A stretch of 64,000 nt of DNA, from positions 62,001 to 126,000 of the forward strand of contig JACRDG010000053.1 in assembly GCA_016218715.1 (NCBI GenBank), written 5' to 3'. The stretch's first letter is position 1, and the number at the start of each line of letters is the position of its first letter. The stretch is from Desulfomonile tiedjei (lineage in GTDB: Bacteria > Desulfobacterota > Desulfomonilia > Desulfomonilales > Desulfomonilaceae). The position numbers and the translations under genes were made by a program. Shown here in pieces: positions 9,657 through 19,051 of the stretch. The notes beneath the pieces were generated by a model. The model searched no databases. It worked only from the letters and a program-made list of their open reading frames with translations, and was not told the DNA's origin.

Positions 9657-10612
9657 CGGGGGACCGGAACACTGCGAAGGATGGTGTCGAGAAAATAGTC
9701 CGGTGTGAGGCCGTCTATAAGCGCCTCGGGTTTGAGGATCACCCGGTGCCTGAGCACTGGCTTGGCAACTTCTTTCACCTCGTCGGGCGTGACGAACGCC
9801 TCTCCTCGCAGCGCGGCCAGGGCCCTGGCCGCCTTCAACAAGGCCACAGCCGCCCTCGGCGACGCCCCGAGCTGTGCATAGACCATATCCCGGGTTTCCA
9901 CGATGATTTCGCGAATATATTCCATGATCGGGTCGCGAACGATCACTTGGAGCAAATCCTTCCGAATCTCCATAACTTCCTCTTTCGACAGGAGAGGAGC
10001 AGGGATCAGGGTTTCGAGGTCATGGAGGTCAACCCCCCGGGAGTAGCTTCGTATGATGGCGAGTTCCGCATCGGGGGGCGGGTAGTCCACCACGATTTTC
10101 ATCATGAAGCGGTCCAGTTGCGTCTCCGGAAGGGGGTAGGTTCCCTCGTGTTCCACAGGGTTCTGAGTGGCGACCACAAAGAACAAATCCGGCAGGGCGT
10201 TCTTTGCTCCATCGATGGTAACCTGGCGCTCTTCCATAGCCTCCAGGAGTGCTGCCTGGGATTTCGGAGGGGTCCTGTTGATCTCGTCTGCGAGGAGAAT
10301 CTCCGTGAATATCGGCCCTTTATGAAGAGCGAAGCTAGCCGTTTGCATGTTGAACATATTAGTCCCAACAATGTCGCTGGGGAGGAGGTCCGGCGTGAAT
10401 TGGATGCGGCGAAAGTCCGCGTCTACCAATCGTGCAAGGGTCCTGGCCAGGAGCGTCTTACCGAGTCCGGGCACCCCCTCCACCAGGACGTGTCCGCCCG
10501 CGAGGAAGCACGTGAGCAGCTCTTCCAGAGCCGTATCCTGTCCCATGATCACCTTCACCGTCGCCGTCCGAAACCTGGCCATGACGTCGTGAACTCTTGC
10601 CGCCTTGTCCAT
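9653..10612 (-). CDS. MoxR-family AAA+ ATPase
   Basis: 319 residues. Walker A GVPGLGKT (~46-53), Walker [10 protein letters not shown], sensor-1 VVATQNP and the MoxR-specific [14 protein letters not shown]-like segment (here with ETQLDRF) are all visible. MoxR ATPases act as chaperone-like remodellers together with vWA/DUF58 partners, which are encoded next to it. I chose ATG 10612 because GGAAG precedes it; an in-frame TTG one codon upstream is less likely. Second gene order DUF4350-MoxR-DUF58 is a widespread operon. Confidence 0.92.
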   Translation of the reverse strand: MDKAARVHDVMARFRTATVKVIMGQDTALEELLTCFLAGGHVLVEGVPGLGKTLLARTLARLVDADFRRIQFTPDLLPSDIVGTNMFNMQTASFALHKGPIFTEILLADEINRTPPKSQAALLEAMEERQVTIDGAKNALPDLFFVVATQNPVEHEGTYPLPETQLDRFMMKIVVDYPPPDAELAIIRSYSRGVDLHDLETLIPAPLLSKEEVMEIRKDLLQVIVRDPIMEYIREIIVETRDMVYAQLGASPRAAVALLKAARALAALRGEAFVTPDEVKEVAKPVLRHRVILKPEALIDGLTPDYFLDTILRSVPVPR

Positions 10613-10654
10613 CAACTTCCTCCTCTGCCCGGAACTGCGCCCGGGACCCGTCCA

Positions 10655-11908
10655 TCAGCTTCGTTGTCTCGGCCGATCCAATCGGCGTGCCGCACGGGTG
10701 AGCCTGCGGGCAAGCGCCACTGCATCATCGGCATCGCTACCGGCGTTTACTGCCCGATGGCATTCCCCTACCAATGCGATCAGTTCCTTATTCTCGTCAC
10801 CGGCCCACCTGGCGATGCGGTCCGGGAAGGATCGGTCCAGCTCCTGCACCGGCACGCCAACTCGGCGCGAGATCCGGCCCAGGGCCCGCCGGAGTATCGC
10901 CTCCAGAGCGACGCTCTTGGCTTTGCATGCCTTGTAGATGCCCGTCATGGAATCGACGTACTCCAGCGACGATCTCCCTTTCGGCGCGGCCAGCGAACGG
11001 AACCGGCCGGACTGTTGCGCCCTTCTCGAAAAGACGAAGAGCCCCAGGCCGATCGCAACCTGCAGCAATACCCAGGCGAATATCGATGAACCGACGAAGC
11101 TCCACAGACTCTCACCGACTGCGTGCCCATGATGGTACTCGTCGAACAAGATCTTCTGCGGTTTGGGTTCAGCCAGCAACAACGCCAGGATCAGCCGGAC
11201 ATTCTGTTCGTCAGCCAGATGGCCGTTGGAAGGGAGCGTCGGATCGGCTACCGCAAGCACTTTCCCCTCCCCCATCTCTTGCATTAACAGCACCGGCCCA
11301 TTCGCGTCGCTGATGAGTTCGGACCACCCTTTCGGTGACTTCTCCCACCGGCTCTCATTGGAGATGCTGATTTTAGCTGACGCGTCCATGCCATGAAGCC
11401 TCACTTCCATCAGCGAACGGCTCGGATCGCTCTGGGGCTTGATCGTAAGACCGAATTTCTTCATGGGCGAGTGCAAGACCCCACTGCCTATCCATTCCTG
11501 GATCCGGCGATGCTTCTCCTTTTCCGACTCGGTGGTAACGGATTCACCGGGAAGCGGCGGGACCGGCATTCTGCTGGTGCCGTCAAAGATGATGAGCCGG
11601 TTACCTTCTTTGACCCATTTCTTGAGCGAGGAAACCTCCCGATCGGTGAACGGCACCAGACATGGCCCCGCAACGACCAGCACGCCGCGGTGGCGATCGA
11701 GCCTCGACAAAGGCCATCTGAACTTCTCCGCAGGCAGGTTCAGTTCCTGCAAGAGGAGGTAGAGCGCCTTGCAACCCCGAGACCCGGCCGAGTACGTCGA
11801 TCCCATGGACCGAGACCAGGAGTCCTTTTCCGGACGGCGCAGCATCGTGCTTCCCGCAACGACGACAATCACGCAAAGGATCAAGAGCAGTTTTTGCGTG
11901 AACGACAT
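10655..11908 (-). CDS. DUF4350 domain membrane protein
   Basis: About 417 residues. An N-terminal membrane helix (~6-23) precedes a DUF4350-like domain that begins with the conserved YSAGSRGCKALYLLLQEL segment, in which a ThuA/GATase-like fold is expected. A second membrane helix (~residues 287-310, SIFAWVLLQVAIGLGLFVF) is followed by an Arg-rich cytoplasmic tail. The start at ATG 11908 lies five bases after the upstream gene's stop; a longer frame reaching 11977 would overlap that gene. Role within the MoxR operon is unknown; an envelope function is inferred. Confidence 0.8.
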   Translation of the reverse strand: MSFTQKLLLILCVIVVVAGSTMLRRPEKDSWSRSMGSTYSAGSRGCKALYLLLQELNLPAEKFRWPLSRLDRHRGVLVVAGPCLVPFTDREVSSLKKWVKEGNRLIIFDGTSRMPVPPLPGESVTTESEKEKHRRIQEWIGSGVLHSPMKKFGLTIKPQSDPSRSLMEVRLHGMDASAKISISNESRWEKSPKGWSELISDANGPVLLMQEMGEGKVLAVADPTLPSNGHLADEQNVRLILALLLAEPKPQKILFDEYHHGHAVGESLWSFVGSSIFAWVLLQVAIGLGLFVFSRRAQQSGRFRSLAAPKGRSSLEYVDSMTGIYKACKAKSVALEAILRRALGRISRRVGVPVQELDRSFPDRIARWAGDENKELIALVGECHRAVNAGSDADDAVALARRLTRAARRLDRPRQRS

Positions 11909-11913
11909 AGGAA

Positions 11914-12687
11914 TCAGCGCCTCTCGGTCAAGCGATCGGAGAGCCCCAGGAATCGATCGAATTCCGGCTTGCCGCACTGAAAGCCACCGTACCGCACCGC
12001 GTTGAAGAGAGATATCATTTCCGCGAGCGAATCCCTGATCGGCTCCTGGGGCGGGATGCTTCGGAGAATTTCACGGTTCGTCCTTGCCGGATGCAGCAGC
12101 AGCCTTCCACGCCTGTCGAGGTGAACGAGCACGAATCTGAAGAGCCGAACGATCGCCTCGCCGTACTTGCCCTCCCGTGCCAACGACAGCGCCTGGTCGC
12201 GCAACCGGCCCGCACCGGCAGGCTCACCGACAGGCTGCGACACCTGCGTTGCGGCCTGATGCTCCCGCGAGCGAGCGTACGGAAGGAGCACGCGGTACAC
12301 AAGCAGAGCGCCTGCTCCGACCAGGAGCACCGCGATCACGAAGAACAGGAAAACACCGAGCGCCTGCCAGAAGAGGTCTGCCTGCCCCTGGAGGGACCCG
12401 AAGTCAAGCTTCGGCCAGTGAGCGTAAATCCATGAGAGCACCCGCTCAATGAGACTGAGTATGCGATCGACGATCTCATCCAGAAGGGGCTGTGACAGGC
12501 TTTCCTGGAACTCGTCTCGAGTCAGGATCTCTCTCAGGACAGGCTCGGGCTCCCGGGAGAGCCCTAACAAGTCTCGAAAACGGTCCGGGGAGACTTCGGT
12601 CGAGGCCACAGCCGCACAGGAGCGGAACTCGGTCGAACAAATGCGGAAAAGCGCCTTTCTCAGAAGCGGCCGTACAGATAGACTCAT
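11914..12687 (-). CDS. DUF4129 domain membrane protein
   Basis: About 257 residues from ATG 12687; the frame is open further upstream to 12894 but that part is Arg/Pro-rich and lacks family resemblance. One strong membrane helix (FFVIAVLLVGAGALLVY) separates an N-terminal periplasmic part from a C-terminal DUF4129 region with RTNREILRSIP and FNAVRYGGFQCGKPEFDRF, the usual family ending. DUF4129 proteins are commonly encoded in MoxR-DUF58-DUF4350 operons. It is the first gene of that operon here. The exact start is uncertain because no clear ribosome binding site is seen. Confidence 0.75.
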   Translation of the reverse strand: MSLSVRPLLRKALFRICSTEFRSCAAVASTEVSPDRFRDLLGLSREPEPVLREILTRDEFQESLSQPLLDEIVDRILSLIERVLSWIYAHWPKLDFGSLQGQADLFWQALGVFLFFVIAVLLVGAGALLVYRVLLPYARSREHQAATQVSQPVGEPAGAGRLRDQALSLAREGKYGEAIVRLFRFVLVHLDRRGRLLLHPARTNREILRSIPPQEPIRDSLAEMISLFNAVRYGGFQCGKPEFDRFLGLSDRLTERR

Positions 12688-12854
12688 TCGGGGCCGCACA
12701 GCCTCCCGGACTCTCCGTTGAGCACGGGACCCCGAGGGTCGGCGGAGGCCCGGCCAAGCTTCACGCGGGTCACAGACGGCACTTGGCGGGCGGAGATTGT
12801 CGTGAATCACGGAATAGGACATCTTCACGTTGTGTCGTGGCAGAGCGGTCGCGA

Positions 12855-13076
12855 TCAGCTGCCGGTGAGATATTCGCACATCGAGTCTTCGCACGCGTCA
12901 CACGTCATGCACATGGGTCTCTGCGAAACCCCTTCCTCCACCGGAAAGGCCGGGCCCAATTCCTCCAGGTTCGTCGCACCGCAGACGGTGCATGCCCTGG
13001 GCGTCTGTTCAGACTCGAAGAAGATCTTTGCGAATTCTTTGCCGCAATCGCCACACCGAAACTTCGTGATGGGCAT
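12855..13076 (-). CDS. FmdB-type zinc ribbon protein
   Basis: 73 residues. The N-terminus MPITKFRCGDCGKEF with a second Cys pair (CTVCG) is the FmdB/CxxC-CxxC putative regulatory zinc ribbon, and a further cluster of four Cys lies near the C-terminus (CMTCDACEDSMC), so more than one metal site is possible. The ATG 13076 follows GGGAGG at good spacing. It lies 168 bp upstream of the DUF4129 gene on the same strand. The role of this family is not established; nucleic-acid binding is a guess. Confidence 0.85.
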   Translation of the reverse strand: MPITKFRCGDCGKEFAKIFFESEQTPRACTVCGATNLEELGPAFPVEEGVSQRPMCMTCDACEDSMCEYLTGS

Positions 13077-13217
13077 AACGTACCTCCCGTAATGTGCTCC
13101 AACGAGCGGGGCGGGCAAGAACACAGCCGCGCATCTTTGTCGTGCGCTTGAATCCGATGCCCTACAGATCACAGATGCGGATCTGCTGAAAGAAATTCAA
13201 GAAAGTTTGACGCATCC

Positions 13218-13652
13218 TCATCTTCCCGGTACAGGGAGGTTCTTGATCAGCCTGAGGAGATTCTTGCCGTTCGTATCGGAACGGTAAATGAACTGGTCCA
13301 TGAATTGACGCATCAACCAAACTCCGCGCCCCCTCTCTCCCGTCTCGTCCGGGTCCGGAGGAGGGATAAGATTCGGGTCGAAGCTCTCACCTTCATCTTC
13401 GAAGCGAAACTCCAGTCGATCTTGCCGCAGAATGATTTCGACGGACAGCCTGCCTTTCGCGCCAAACCGATACGCGTGATCGTGAACGTTCATAAAGGCT
13501 TCGTTGAAGACCAGTTCCATATCATCCAGCAGCTTTTCCGAGGCTGCTAGTGCAGGAGCCTGCTCCATCAATCCCCTCACGAAGAGATTGAGCGGCCTGA
13601 GCAGTTTCAGCTCCGCTGGCACTTCGATTTTTACGGCCAGTTCGTCATCCAT
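13218..13652 (-). CDS. RsbW-like anti-sigma/anti-regulator histidine-kinase-fold ATPase
   Basis: 144 residues, HATPase_c fold alone. The N box (ELVFNEAFMNVHDHAY), G1 box (FEDEGESFDP) and G2 region (ETGERGRGVWLMRQFMD) are in order. Proteins of this size phosphorylate a STAS antagonist on Ser and sequester a partner. The antagonist and the phosphatase are the next two genes downstream in the numbering (13722 and 14101), so the three form a partner-switching module. The partner it sequesters is not encoded here: no sigma factor lies adjacent. Confidence 0.88.
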   Translation of the reverse strand: MDDELAVKIEVPAELKLLRPLNLFVRGLMEQAPALAASEKLLDDMELVFNEAFMNVHDHAYRFGAKGRLSVEIILRQDRLEFRFEDEGESFDPNLIPPPDPDETGERGRGVWLMRQFMDQFIYRSDTNGKNLLRLIKNLPVPGR

Positions 13653-13721
13653 GACGCATGTCCCCGCACTGCGCGACCTGTGCCAAGCCGCGGAACAACG
13701 AGCTTTCGTGTGCCTGCGGTA

Positions 13722-14054
13722 TTATGAGGAAAACGAATTCACAGCCTGGTCCAGGTCGTCGAAGATTTCGAAAACACGATGGAGACGAGTCAGCTCGAAG
13801 AGGGTTTTCGCCTGAGCCGACGGCCGGGCGATCTTCATCTCACCGCCGTTCTTCAGGAGCGCCCGTATGGAAGCCACCAGCGCGCCGCATCCGGAGCTGT
13901 CTATGAATCGGGTTTTCGCCAAGTCGACCACGAGATGCAGTGCGCTTTCCTCGGCCATCTTCTTCACCGTGTCTTTGAACTGGGGCGCCACGATCGCGTC
14001 CAGTCTCTCATCCGTCCTGATGATCGTCACCGTTCCTCGTTTTTCGATATCCAT
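13722..14054 (-). CDS. STAS-domain anti-sigma factor antagonist (RsbV/SpoIIAA type)
   Basis: 110 residues from ATG 14054, which is preceded by GGGAGGG. The STAS core VVDLAKTRFIDSSGCGALV holds the phosphorylatable serine region (Ser53 in DSSG). It would be phosphorylated by the RsbW-like kinase (13218) and dephosphorylated by the receiver-SpoIIE protein (14101). An alternative start at 14096 adds 14 residues overlapping the upstream spacer and has a poorer ribosome binding site. Confidence 0.9.
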   Translation of the reverse strand: MDIEKRGTVTIIRTDERLDAIVAPQFKDTVKKMAEESALHLVVDLAKTRFIDSSGCGALVASIRALLKNGGEMKIARPSAQAKTLFELTRLHRVFEIFDDLDQAVNSFSS

Positions 14055-14100
14055 GGACTCCCTCCCGGCTTGTGCCGCCACATTCCGCCGTGGCATTGCT

Positions 14101-15240
14101 TCAGCGAACGGAGATCAAAAGCATCGTGACATCGTCCTCGAAAACCGTTTCGCCGGCGAATTCTTCCAGGTCCAGCATGATCCTCTGCAAATTCTCCGCA
14201 GGGGGAAGGTGAACGTGTTCGTGAAAGATCCGTTTGAGCCGCTCGAGACTGTACGGTTCTCCTTCATTCCCCGGTTTGCAGGCTTCGGGAATGCCGTCGG
14301 TGAACACGAGGATCCGATCACCAGCGTTGAGCCGGGTGCGCCCCTCATCGTACACCATGCCGGGAAACGCGCCCAGGAGCGGCCCACCCGCGGACAATTC
14401 CTCAATCGCCCCGTCCCTTGACCGATACAGAAACGGCCTGGGATGCCCGGCATTGCTAAAGACAAAATCGAGGGAATCGGGATGAATGGTCCCGTAGAAC
14501 AGCGTGAGAAAATCCGAGTCGGGGAGCACGGAAAACAGCTCCTCATTGAGAGCCGCCAGCACCAGCGACGGCGTGCAATCATTCCGGGTCACCGAATGAA
14601 ACACCATCTTGAACATCGCCCCAATCATGGCTGAGGCAACGCCATGGCCCGACACGTCCACCTGGGCGAACGCCAACCAGGAGTTCGGAAACTGGATGAG
14701 GTCGTAGAAGTCCCCTCCAGCCTCGGAGACCGGCTTGTACACAACTGCAAATTCCAGGCGATCGTCGGCGGGGAACGACGCGGGGAGAAGCGATTTCTGG
14801 AGTTGAGAAGCCATCTCCATCTCCCGCTCCATGATCCGATTCTTGGCATCGATTTCTTTCCTCGCCTCATAAAGCGCGAGATGGTTTTTCACCTTAATCG
14901 ACAATTCGTGCTTGTCGTACGGCTTGGTAATATAGTCGACCGCTCCTGCTTCGAGTCCTTGTTCCTTACTCGCAGAGTCTTCCCGGGCAGTAAGGAAGAT
15001 CACGGGGACCGCCAGGTCAATAACCCCTCCGACCCTCAGCGCTTCCACGGTCTCAAAGCCATCCATCCCCGGCATCTCTATGTCCAGCAGGACCAGGTCG
15101 GGCCTGGTGGCCTTGGCCAGTTGGACCGCCTCCTGACCGGAAGATGCGCAAACGACGTCGTAATTCCTCCTGAGCATCGCCTCCAACATCTTGCGGCTCA
15201 CTGGATGGTCCTCGACCACCATGATCTTCGAACGGCCCAT
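14101..15240 (-). CDS. Response regulator with PP2C/SpoIIE phosphatase output
   Basis: 379 residues. Receiver domain 1-125 with the acidic pair E10/D11, phospho-acceptor Asp53 (LLLDIEMPGMDG) and Lys106. A coiled linker (~126-160, KEIDAKNRIMEREMEMASQLQ) leads to a SpoIIE/PP2C domain (~165-379) with metal-site motifs GGDFYD and VDVSGHG and the later FTDGIPEA and EDDVTML. Such proteins dephosphorylate a STAS antagonist on receipt of a phospho-signal. ATG 15240 follows GAGG. First gene of the three-gene partner-switching operon; its histidine kinase is not adjacent. Confidence 0.93.
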   Translation of the reverse strand: MGRSKIMVVEDHPVSRKMLEAMLRRNYDVVCASSGQEAVQLAKATRPDLVLLDIEMPGMDGFETVEALRVGGVIDLAVPVIFLTAREDSASKEQGLEAGAVDYITKPYDKHELSIKVKNHLALYEARKEIDAKNRIMEREMEMASQLQKSLLPASFPADDRLEFAVVYKPVSEAGGDFYDLIQFPNSWLAFAQVDVSGHGVASAMIGAMFKMVFHSVTRNDCTPSLVLAALNEELFSVLPDSDFLTLFYGTIHPDSLDFVFSNAGHPRPFLYRSRDGAIEELSAGGPLLGAFPGMVYDEGRTRLNAGDRILVFTDGIPEACKPGNEGEPYSLERLKRIFHEHVHLPPAENLQRIMLDLEEFAGETVFEDDVTMLLISVR

Positions 15241-15412
15241 TGCAAGCCTCAGTATGTAGCGCCCTCTCCGGACGAAACCGGACCTTGACCTAGACGGTTA
15301 TTCATGACTCGGTGTACCATGACCAAGGAGAAAAGACAACGGACATGCCGCTCGCAGAGTACCTGATCGATCGGTCGAGAAAACCCCTGCGCGCGGCCGC
15401 CTCTTGACAGAC

Positions 15413-15985
15413 ATGGCGTGTGGCGGTTACACCGGAGTTATGGGATCGGCTTCACACCCGGACATCGGGGGGTCACGAACGGTGGAGGTTGGCAAGATAG
15501 TCGATAAGATCGTCGATAAGATCAAGGATGAGCCGGAGGTCTGCCCGGTCGTACCGAGACCACCCGACATCGTGAGTGACGACCGGGTGTTTCTTGCGTG
15601 GCAACGAACGCACATGGCCAACGAACGGACCTTTCTGGCCTGGTCCCGAACCAGTCTGGCTCTCCTCGCCTTCGGTTTCGTCATCGAGCGTTTCGACATC
15701 TTCCTCGAACACCTTATCCGTCTCGGCGGCGGGCACGGACACGCTCAAGGCCACCACAGTATGGTCTATCTTAGCCTTTTCTGCTTTATGCTCTCCGGTA
15801 CCACCATTCTCTTGTCAGGCTTCCGATTTCTGCGGGTTCGAAGGCATATAAACCGCGGCGAAGCCGTCTACTCCATTCTCCCCGACATCCTCGCGGTCAT
15901 ATCCGTGCTCGTCATCATCGTCCTGGTCATCATTCTTTCACTGCCGCGGCTCATGGAGCTGCCGGCAATTGCCGAAACCTTCTGA
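15413..15985 (+). CDS. DUF202 (YidH-type) small membrane protein
   Basis: About 190 residues. After ~55 soluble residues comes the DUF202 signature (LAWQRTHMANERTFLAWSRTSLALLAFGF is typical of the family, residues ~60-85), then three membrane segments in total, the second and third at ~115-135 and ~160-180. An unusual N-terminal feature is the imperfect tandem VDKIVDKIKDE. Function of the family is unknown. The start is not settled: TTG 15404, ATG 15413 and ATG 15440 are all in frame, none with an ideal ribosome binding site. Divergent from the phosphatase operon. Confidence 0.8.
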   Translation: MACGGYTGVMGSASHPDIGGSRTVEVGKIVDKIVDKIKDEPEVCPVVPRPPDIVSDDRVFLAWQRTHMANERTFLAWSRTSLALLAFGFVIERFDIFLEHLIRLGGGHGHAQGHHSMVYLSLFCFMLSGTTILLSGFRFLRVRRHINRGEAVYSILPDILAVISVLVIIVLVIILSLPRLMELPAIAETF

Positions 15986-16340
15986 TTTATCGGAGATACC
16001 CGTCGGCCAGCTCTCGCAGGAGCCCATAAGCCAGGCTTGCCGTTGGACAAATCCGGGCCGCAGCGGGGTATCTGTATGTTATAGCGGTGCGCGATCGACG
16101 AAGTGGTGCGGCTGATCGAAGCTCCCGGCAGGTCTCCGGAGTGTAGTTGGGCAGTGCCGTCTGCAGCGGTGGAAACCTGCTGGGAGCGACCCTCAGCGAG
16201 CCTCCTGAATAATGCCTGCTCAAAAGAGTCTTATGGCCAAGAGGTAAGGAGCAGTACACGGCAAAGGGGAGACGCGGTGGCACGCGAGCACGCGGCCCCC
16301 GACTGGACAGCAGGGCGCAGATAACCCGCGGGGCCGAGCC
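15986..16340. other. Intergenic region, no gene recognised
   Basis: About 355 bases between two convergent genes. No ORF with a ribosome binding site or recognisable product is seen on either strand. A GC-rich middle part (16120-16290) could fold (CCGTCT near 16158 against AGACGCGG near 16270), but I cannot match it to 6S RNA, SRP RNA or another known RNA. Confidence 0.4.
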
Positions 16341-16616
16341 CTATTTGGAGCGGTACGGCACGGCAGGCAGAGGAGCCGGGACCGGACCGTAACAGGGGGG
16401 AGGAGGCGCGTACGTCAAGTAATGAGGCGGGACACGGTACACAACCACCGGGGCTTCACAGAGAAAATACCAGACCCCCTGGTTTTTGAAACCCATCAGA
16501 GTATAGTCCAGGGGCGGCCCCATTGCTCGACCAGCAGGACCTGCCTGAACCGCGGCCGGGAACTCGGTGAGCACCACGGCTGCCACGAGAAGCACAAGAG
16601 CCAATACCTTCCTCAA
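16341..16616 (-). CDS. Small secreted proline-rich protein, unknown function
   Basis: About 91 residues from TTG 16616, chosen because GGGAG precedes it by six bases and it gives a compact signal peptide (LRKVLALVLLVAAVVL, then FPAAVQAG). The mature part is short and Pro/Tyr-rich (YAPPPPCYGPVPAPLP), suggesting an extended exported peptide. The frame runs on upstream to 16667. No family was recognised. It is isolated, upstream of AT-rich sequence at 16668-16781. Confidence 0.55.
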   Translation of the reverse strand: MRKVLALVLLVAAVVLTEFPAAVQAGPAGRAMGPPLDYTLMGFKNQGVWYFLCEAPVVVYRVPPHYLTYAPPPPCYGPVPAPLPAVPYRSK

Positions 16617-16781
16617 CTGCTTACTCCCGGATTTTGCTTTCAGAGATTTCGCGGACAAGAATATCAAAGTTGAAGGGCAAGATCAAGAAGATTGATTCAT
16701 ACCTGAAAATTATTCTGGTTAATCAAATTATTTTAAGTTCTTCATGAGGTATCGCGCTGGCGAAATCATCGCAGCGCGTCG

Positions 16782-17558
16782 TCAGAAAATCTTCCACCAC
16801 CGTTTTGGCTCCTTCGGTTCCCATTCCGGGGGGAAGGGCTTGTTCGTGAGTACCGCATCGGGGATGTCCCGCACCAGGAGACGAGCCCGGTCCTCACCGA
16901 CCAGCCGTGCCGCGCGGGTGACGGCATTGGCGAGTCGCGGAGGCCTCGTCGTCGGAGAATGCGCGTCGGTGGCCATGAGGTGGACGAGACCACATCTCAA
17001 AAGGGTTTTGGCTGTCCGGGCCGCCCGAAATCCGTTTTGCCCGGTAAGGCTGTCAGCAGTGATCTGAACCAATAAGTCCCAGGGTTCAAAGCACGTGACC
17101 AGCCGAAAGACGTACGCGGGATCACTCTGCACGGCGAAATTCTTCTCAGGATGGGTCAGAATGATCCCGAACCCGGCGTCGAGAAATCGGCGAACCAGGT
17201 TGTGAAACCCAGCAGGGATGTGGAACGGATGAAACTCCATCAAGACGTACCTGCCCCCGTTCAGCGGGAGGAGGCGCCCCGTGTCAAGGCTCTGGAGCAA
17301 GTCAGCCGTGATCCGGGCTTCCATTCCCGGGAATACCGTGAGGTCCATGCCCATTGCGGTCAGTTCCGCGTTCAGCCCGGCAACGAGGTCCCTTATCCGC
17401 TCCGGGCCGTTCGTGAATCGACCGTCCAACGAGTGAGGGGTCGCCACAATTCCTCGAATACCATCTTCCCGGGCGATGCGACACATTTCCAGGGTCTCTT
17501 CCCTCTCCTGGGGTCCGTCGTCGATTCCATCGAGAAGGTGACAGTGGGTATCGATCAT
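16782..17558 (-). CDS. PHP-domain protein-tyrosine phosphatase (CpsB/YwqE family)
   Basis: 258 residues from ATG 17558. Metal-binding motifs of the PHP fold are in order: MIDTHCHLLDGIDDGP at the N-terminus, ATPH near 40, HPEK (the family usually has HPER) and MATDAHSP near the C-terminus. CpsB-type enzymes dephosphorylate the tyrosine tail of the BY-kinase that controls capsule or exopolysaccharide assembly. The cognate kinase is very likely the Wzc-like protein encoded at 21969. It is divergent from wza, so the two may share the control region at 17560-17861. Confidence 0.9.
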   Translation of the reverse strand: MIDTHCHLLDGIDDGPQEREETLEMCRIAREDGIRGIVATPHSLDGRFTNGPERIRDLVAGLNAELTAMGMDLTVFPGMEARITADLLQSLDTGRLLPLNGGRYVLMEFHPFHIPAGFHNLVRRFLDAGFGIILTHPEKNFAVQSDPAYVFRLVTCFEPWDLLVQITADSLTGQNGFRAARTAKTLLRCGLVHLMATDAHSPTTRPPRLANAVTRAARLVGEDRARLLVRDIPDAVLTNKPFPPEWEPKEPKRWWKIF

Positions 17559-17791
17559 GCCGTCAATCCGTGACAGGAATAATTCCGTGCATACCACTCC
17601 CGTACAGAAAATGCGACGAATCTTCGCCGCGCGCAATGGTCAAGATTCATGGAGACTGCCTGCAGTGAATCGCTCGCAGCCCATACTTGGTTTGAGATCT
17701 CGGACGAATCAAGACCGATGGGGGGGTCACGGGGGGAAGCCGCCATGATCGCGAGGCAAGAGAAAAAATGGGGTCTCGGGCAAGGGATGAT

Positions 17792-17820
17792 TTGCATTTG
17801 TCATGTCATTGTGGTATATA
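17792..17820 (+). promoter_or_regulatory. Sigma70-type promoter upstream of wza
   Basis: TTGCAT (17792-17797), 17-base spacer, TATATA (17815-17820), inside a locally AT-rich stretch. It would give a ~35-base leader to the TTG start at 17862. Predicted by eye from consensus only. Confidence 0.5.
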
Positions 17821-17861
17821 GTAGACGTTATTGATAAATTACTTGAAGGAATTTATCCATC

Positions 17862-18971
17862 TTGTTAATATATCATAGATTTATTAAAGCGGCTTATCGG
17901 GCGATCTGCGTGGCGGCCCTCTCCTTGCTCCTCGGCGGCTGCATCGGGTTGATCCCGTCCCCGTTCCGGCCTTCCCCCGGGCCGCAGAAATTCTGTCAGC
18001 CCTACGACCTGGCAGAGGCCTTTGACGTGGTCTGCCGGAATTACCGCCTCGGGCCGGCGGACGAGTTAACCCTCTATTTCAGGATACCCCCCACCTCCAC
18101 GACCCCCGGTCCTTACAAGCTCGCGCCGCTGGACAAAATCCAGGTAAAATTCATTCTCGATCCGCAACTCAACGAAGAGGTGCTCATCAGGCCGGACGGC
18201 ATGATCACCCTACAGGCGATCGGTGAGATACGCGCCGGTGGTTTGACCCCTGAAAGTCTCGCGCAGAGGATCGAACAGAAGTTTGTCGACGCGGGCATCT
18301 TCAGCAGGGATCAGGCGCGGGGAGACCTCAAGAACTATCACCTGGTGACGGTTCATGTCGTGAGCTTTCAAGAACAGGGGAAGGAACTCATTCAGTCGCT
18401 CAAGACTCTTCTTGGAGGGACGAAAACCGCGGTGAGCGTCAATCCGGACGGGACCGTCGACCTCCCGTGGGTCAAGGAGAGGGTCCTCTGTGCCGGGTAC
18501 ACGGTGCCGGAAGTGGAAAAGACCGCGGACAGGTTGTACAAGGAGTTGGCAGAAGGACAGGCAACCGTTTCGGTGGGTCTGAGCAAGGCCCAGTCCCGGA
18601 AGTTCTATGTCTTGGGCGAGGTCAACTCTCCCGGCGCGTATGAAATCACCCAGCCGATCACCGCGCTGCACGCCCTCGCCATGGCCGGTGGGTACAACCG
18701 AACTAACGCGGATCTGACCAGTGTGATCCTCATATCCAGGAACGCGCAGGGCAAGCCTTTCGGAAGGCGTCTGGACCTGAAAAGAATTCTCGACCTTGGC
18801 GACATGAGTTCGGCTATACTGGTCAAGCCGTACGATGTCCTCTTTGTCCCCAACACGTACATTGCGGACCTCAGACTCTTCATGGACCAGTATGTGAGAA
18901 CCGTGGCGGATGTGGGAAGCCTCGTCAGCATCCTCGGCGGCGGAACCACCCAGACGGCGACTTTTCAGTAG
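17862..18971 (+). CDS. Polysaccharide export outer-membrane lipoprotein (Wza family)
   Basis: 369 residues. A lipoprotein signal (hydrophobic ALSLLLGGC, lipobox Cys ~28) is followed by a Poly_export domain (~80-190, starting YKLAPLDKIQV) and SLBB-like repeats, including FYVLGEVNSPGAYEI. Wza-type proteins form the outer-membrane channel for exopolysaccharide and contact the Wzc co-polymerase, here at 21969. The start is TTG 17862 with GAAGGA eleven bases upstream. A degenerate Poly_export-like hairpin near 45-70 (YRLGPADELTLYFRI) precedes the main one, suggesting partial duplication. Confidence 0.9.
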   Translation: MLIYHRFIKAAYRAICVAALSLLLGGCIGLIPSPFRPSPGPQKFCQPYDLAEAFDVVCRNYRLGPADELTLYFRIPPTSTTPGPYKLAPLDKIQVKFILDPQLNEEVLIRPDGMITLQAIGEIRAGGLTPESLAQRIEQKFVDAGIFSRDQARGDLKNYHLVTVHVVSFQEQGKELIQSLKTLLGGTKTAVSVNPDGTVDLPWVKERVLCAGYTVPEVEKTADRLYKELAEGQATVSVGLSKAQSRKFYVLGEVNSPGAYEITQPITALHALAMAGGYNRTNADLTSVILISRNAQGKPFGRRLDLKRILDLGDMSSAILVKPYDVLFVPNTYIADLRLFMDQYVRTVADVGSLVSILGGGTTQTATFQ

Positions 18972-19051
18972 CGGTTGTTTCTCTCGACAACCCAGCGGAT
19001 GCATACCGCACAGCACGATCGAAAGTCTAATTCGGATTTCGCCAGGAGTTG

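Noticed and set aside
9278-11089. 603-codon plus-strand frame
   Set aside because: Antisense to the MoxR, DUF58 and DUF4350 genes; Arg/His/Pro/Ser-rich without domain structure.
15986-16340. Possible 6S or other structured RNA
   Set aside because: Some self-complementarity but no match to known conserved cores and length wrong for 6S RNA.
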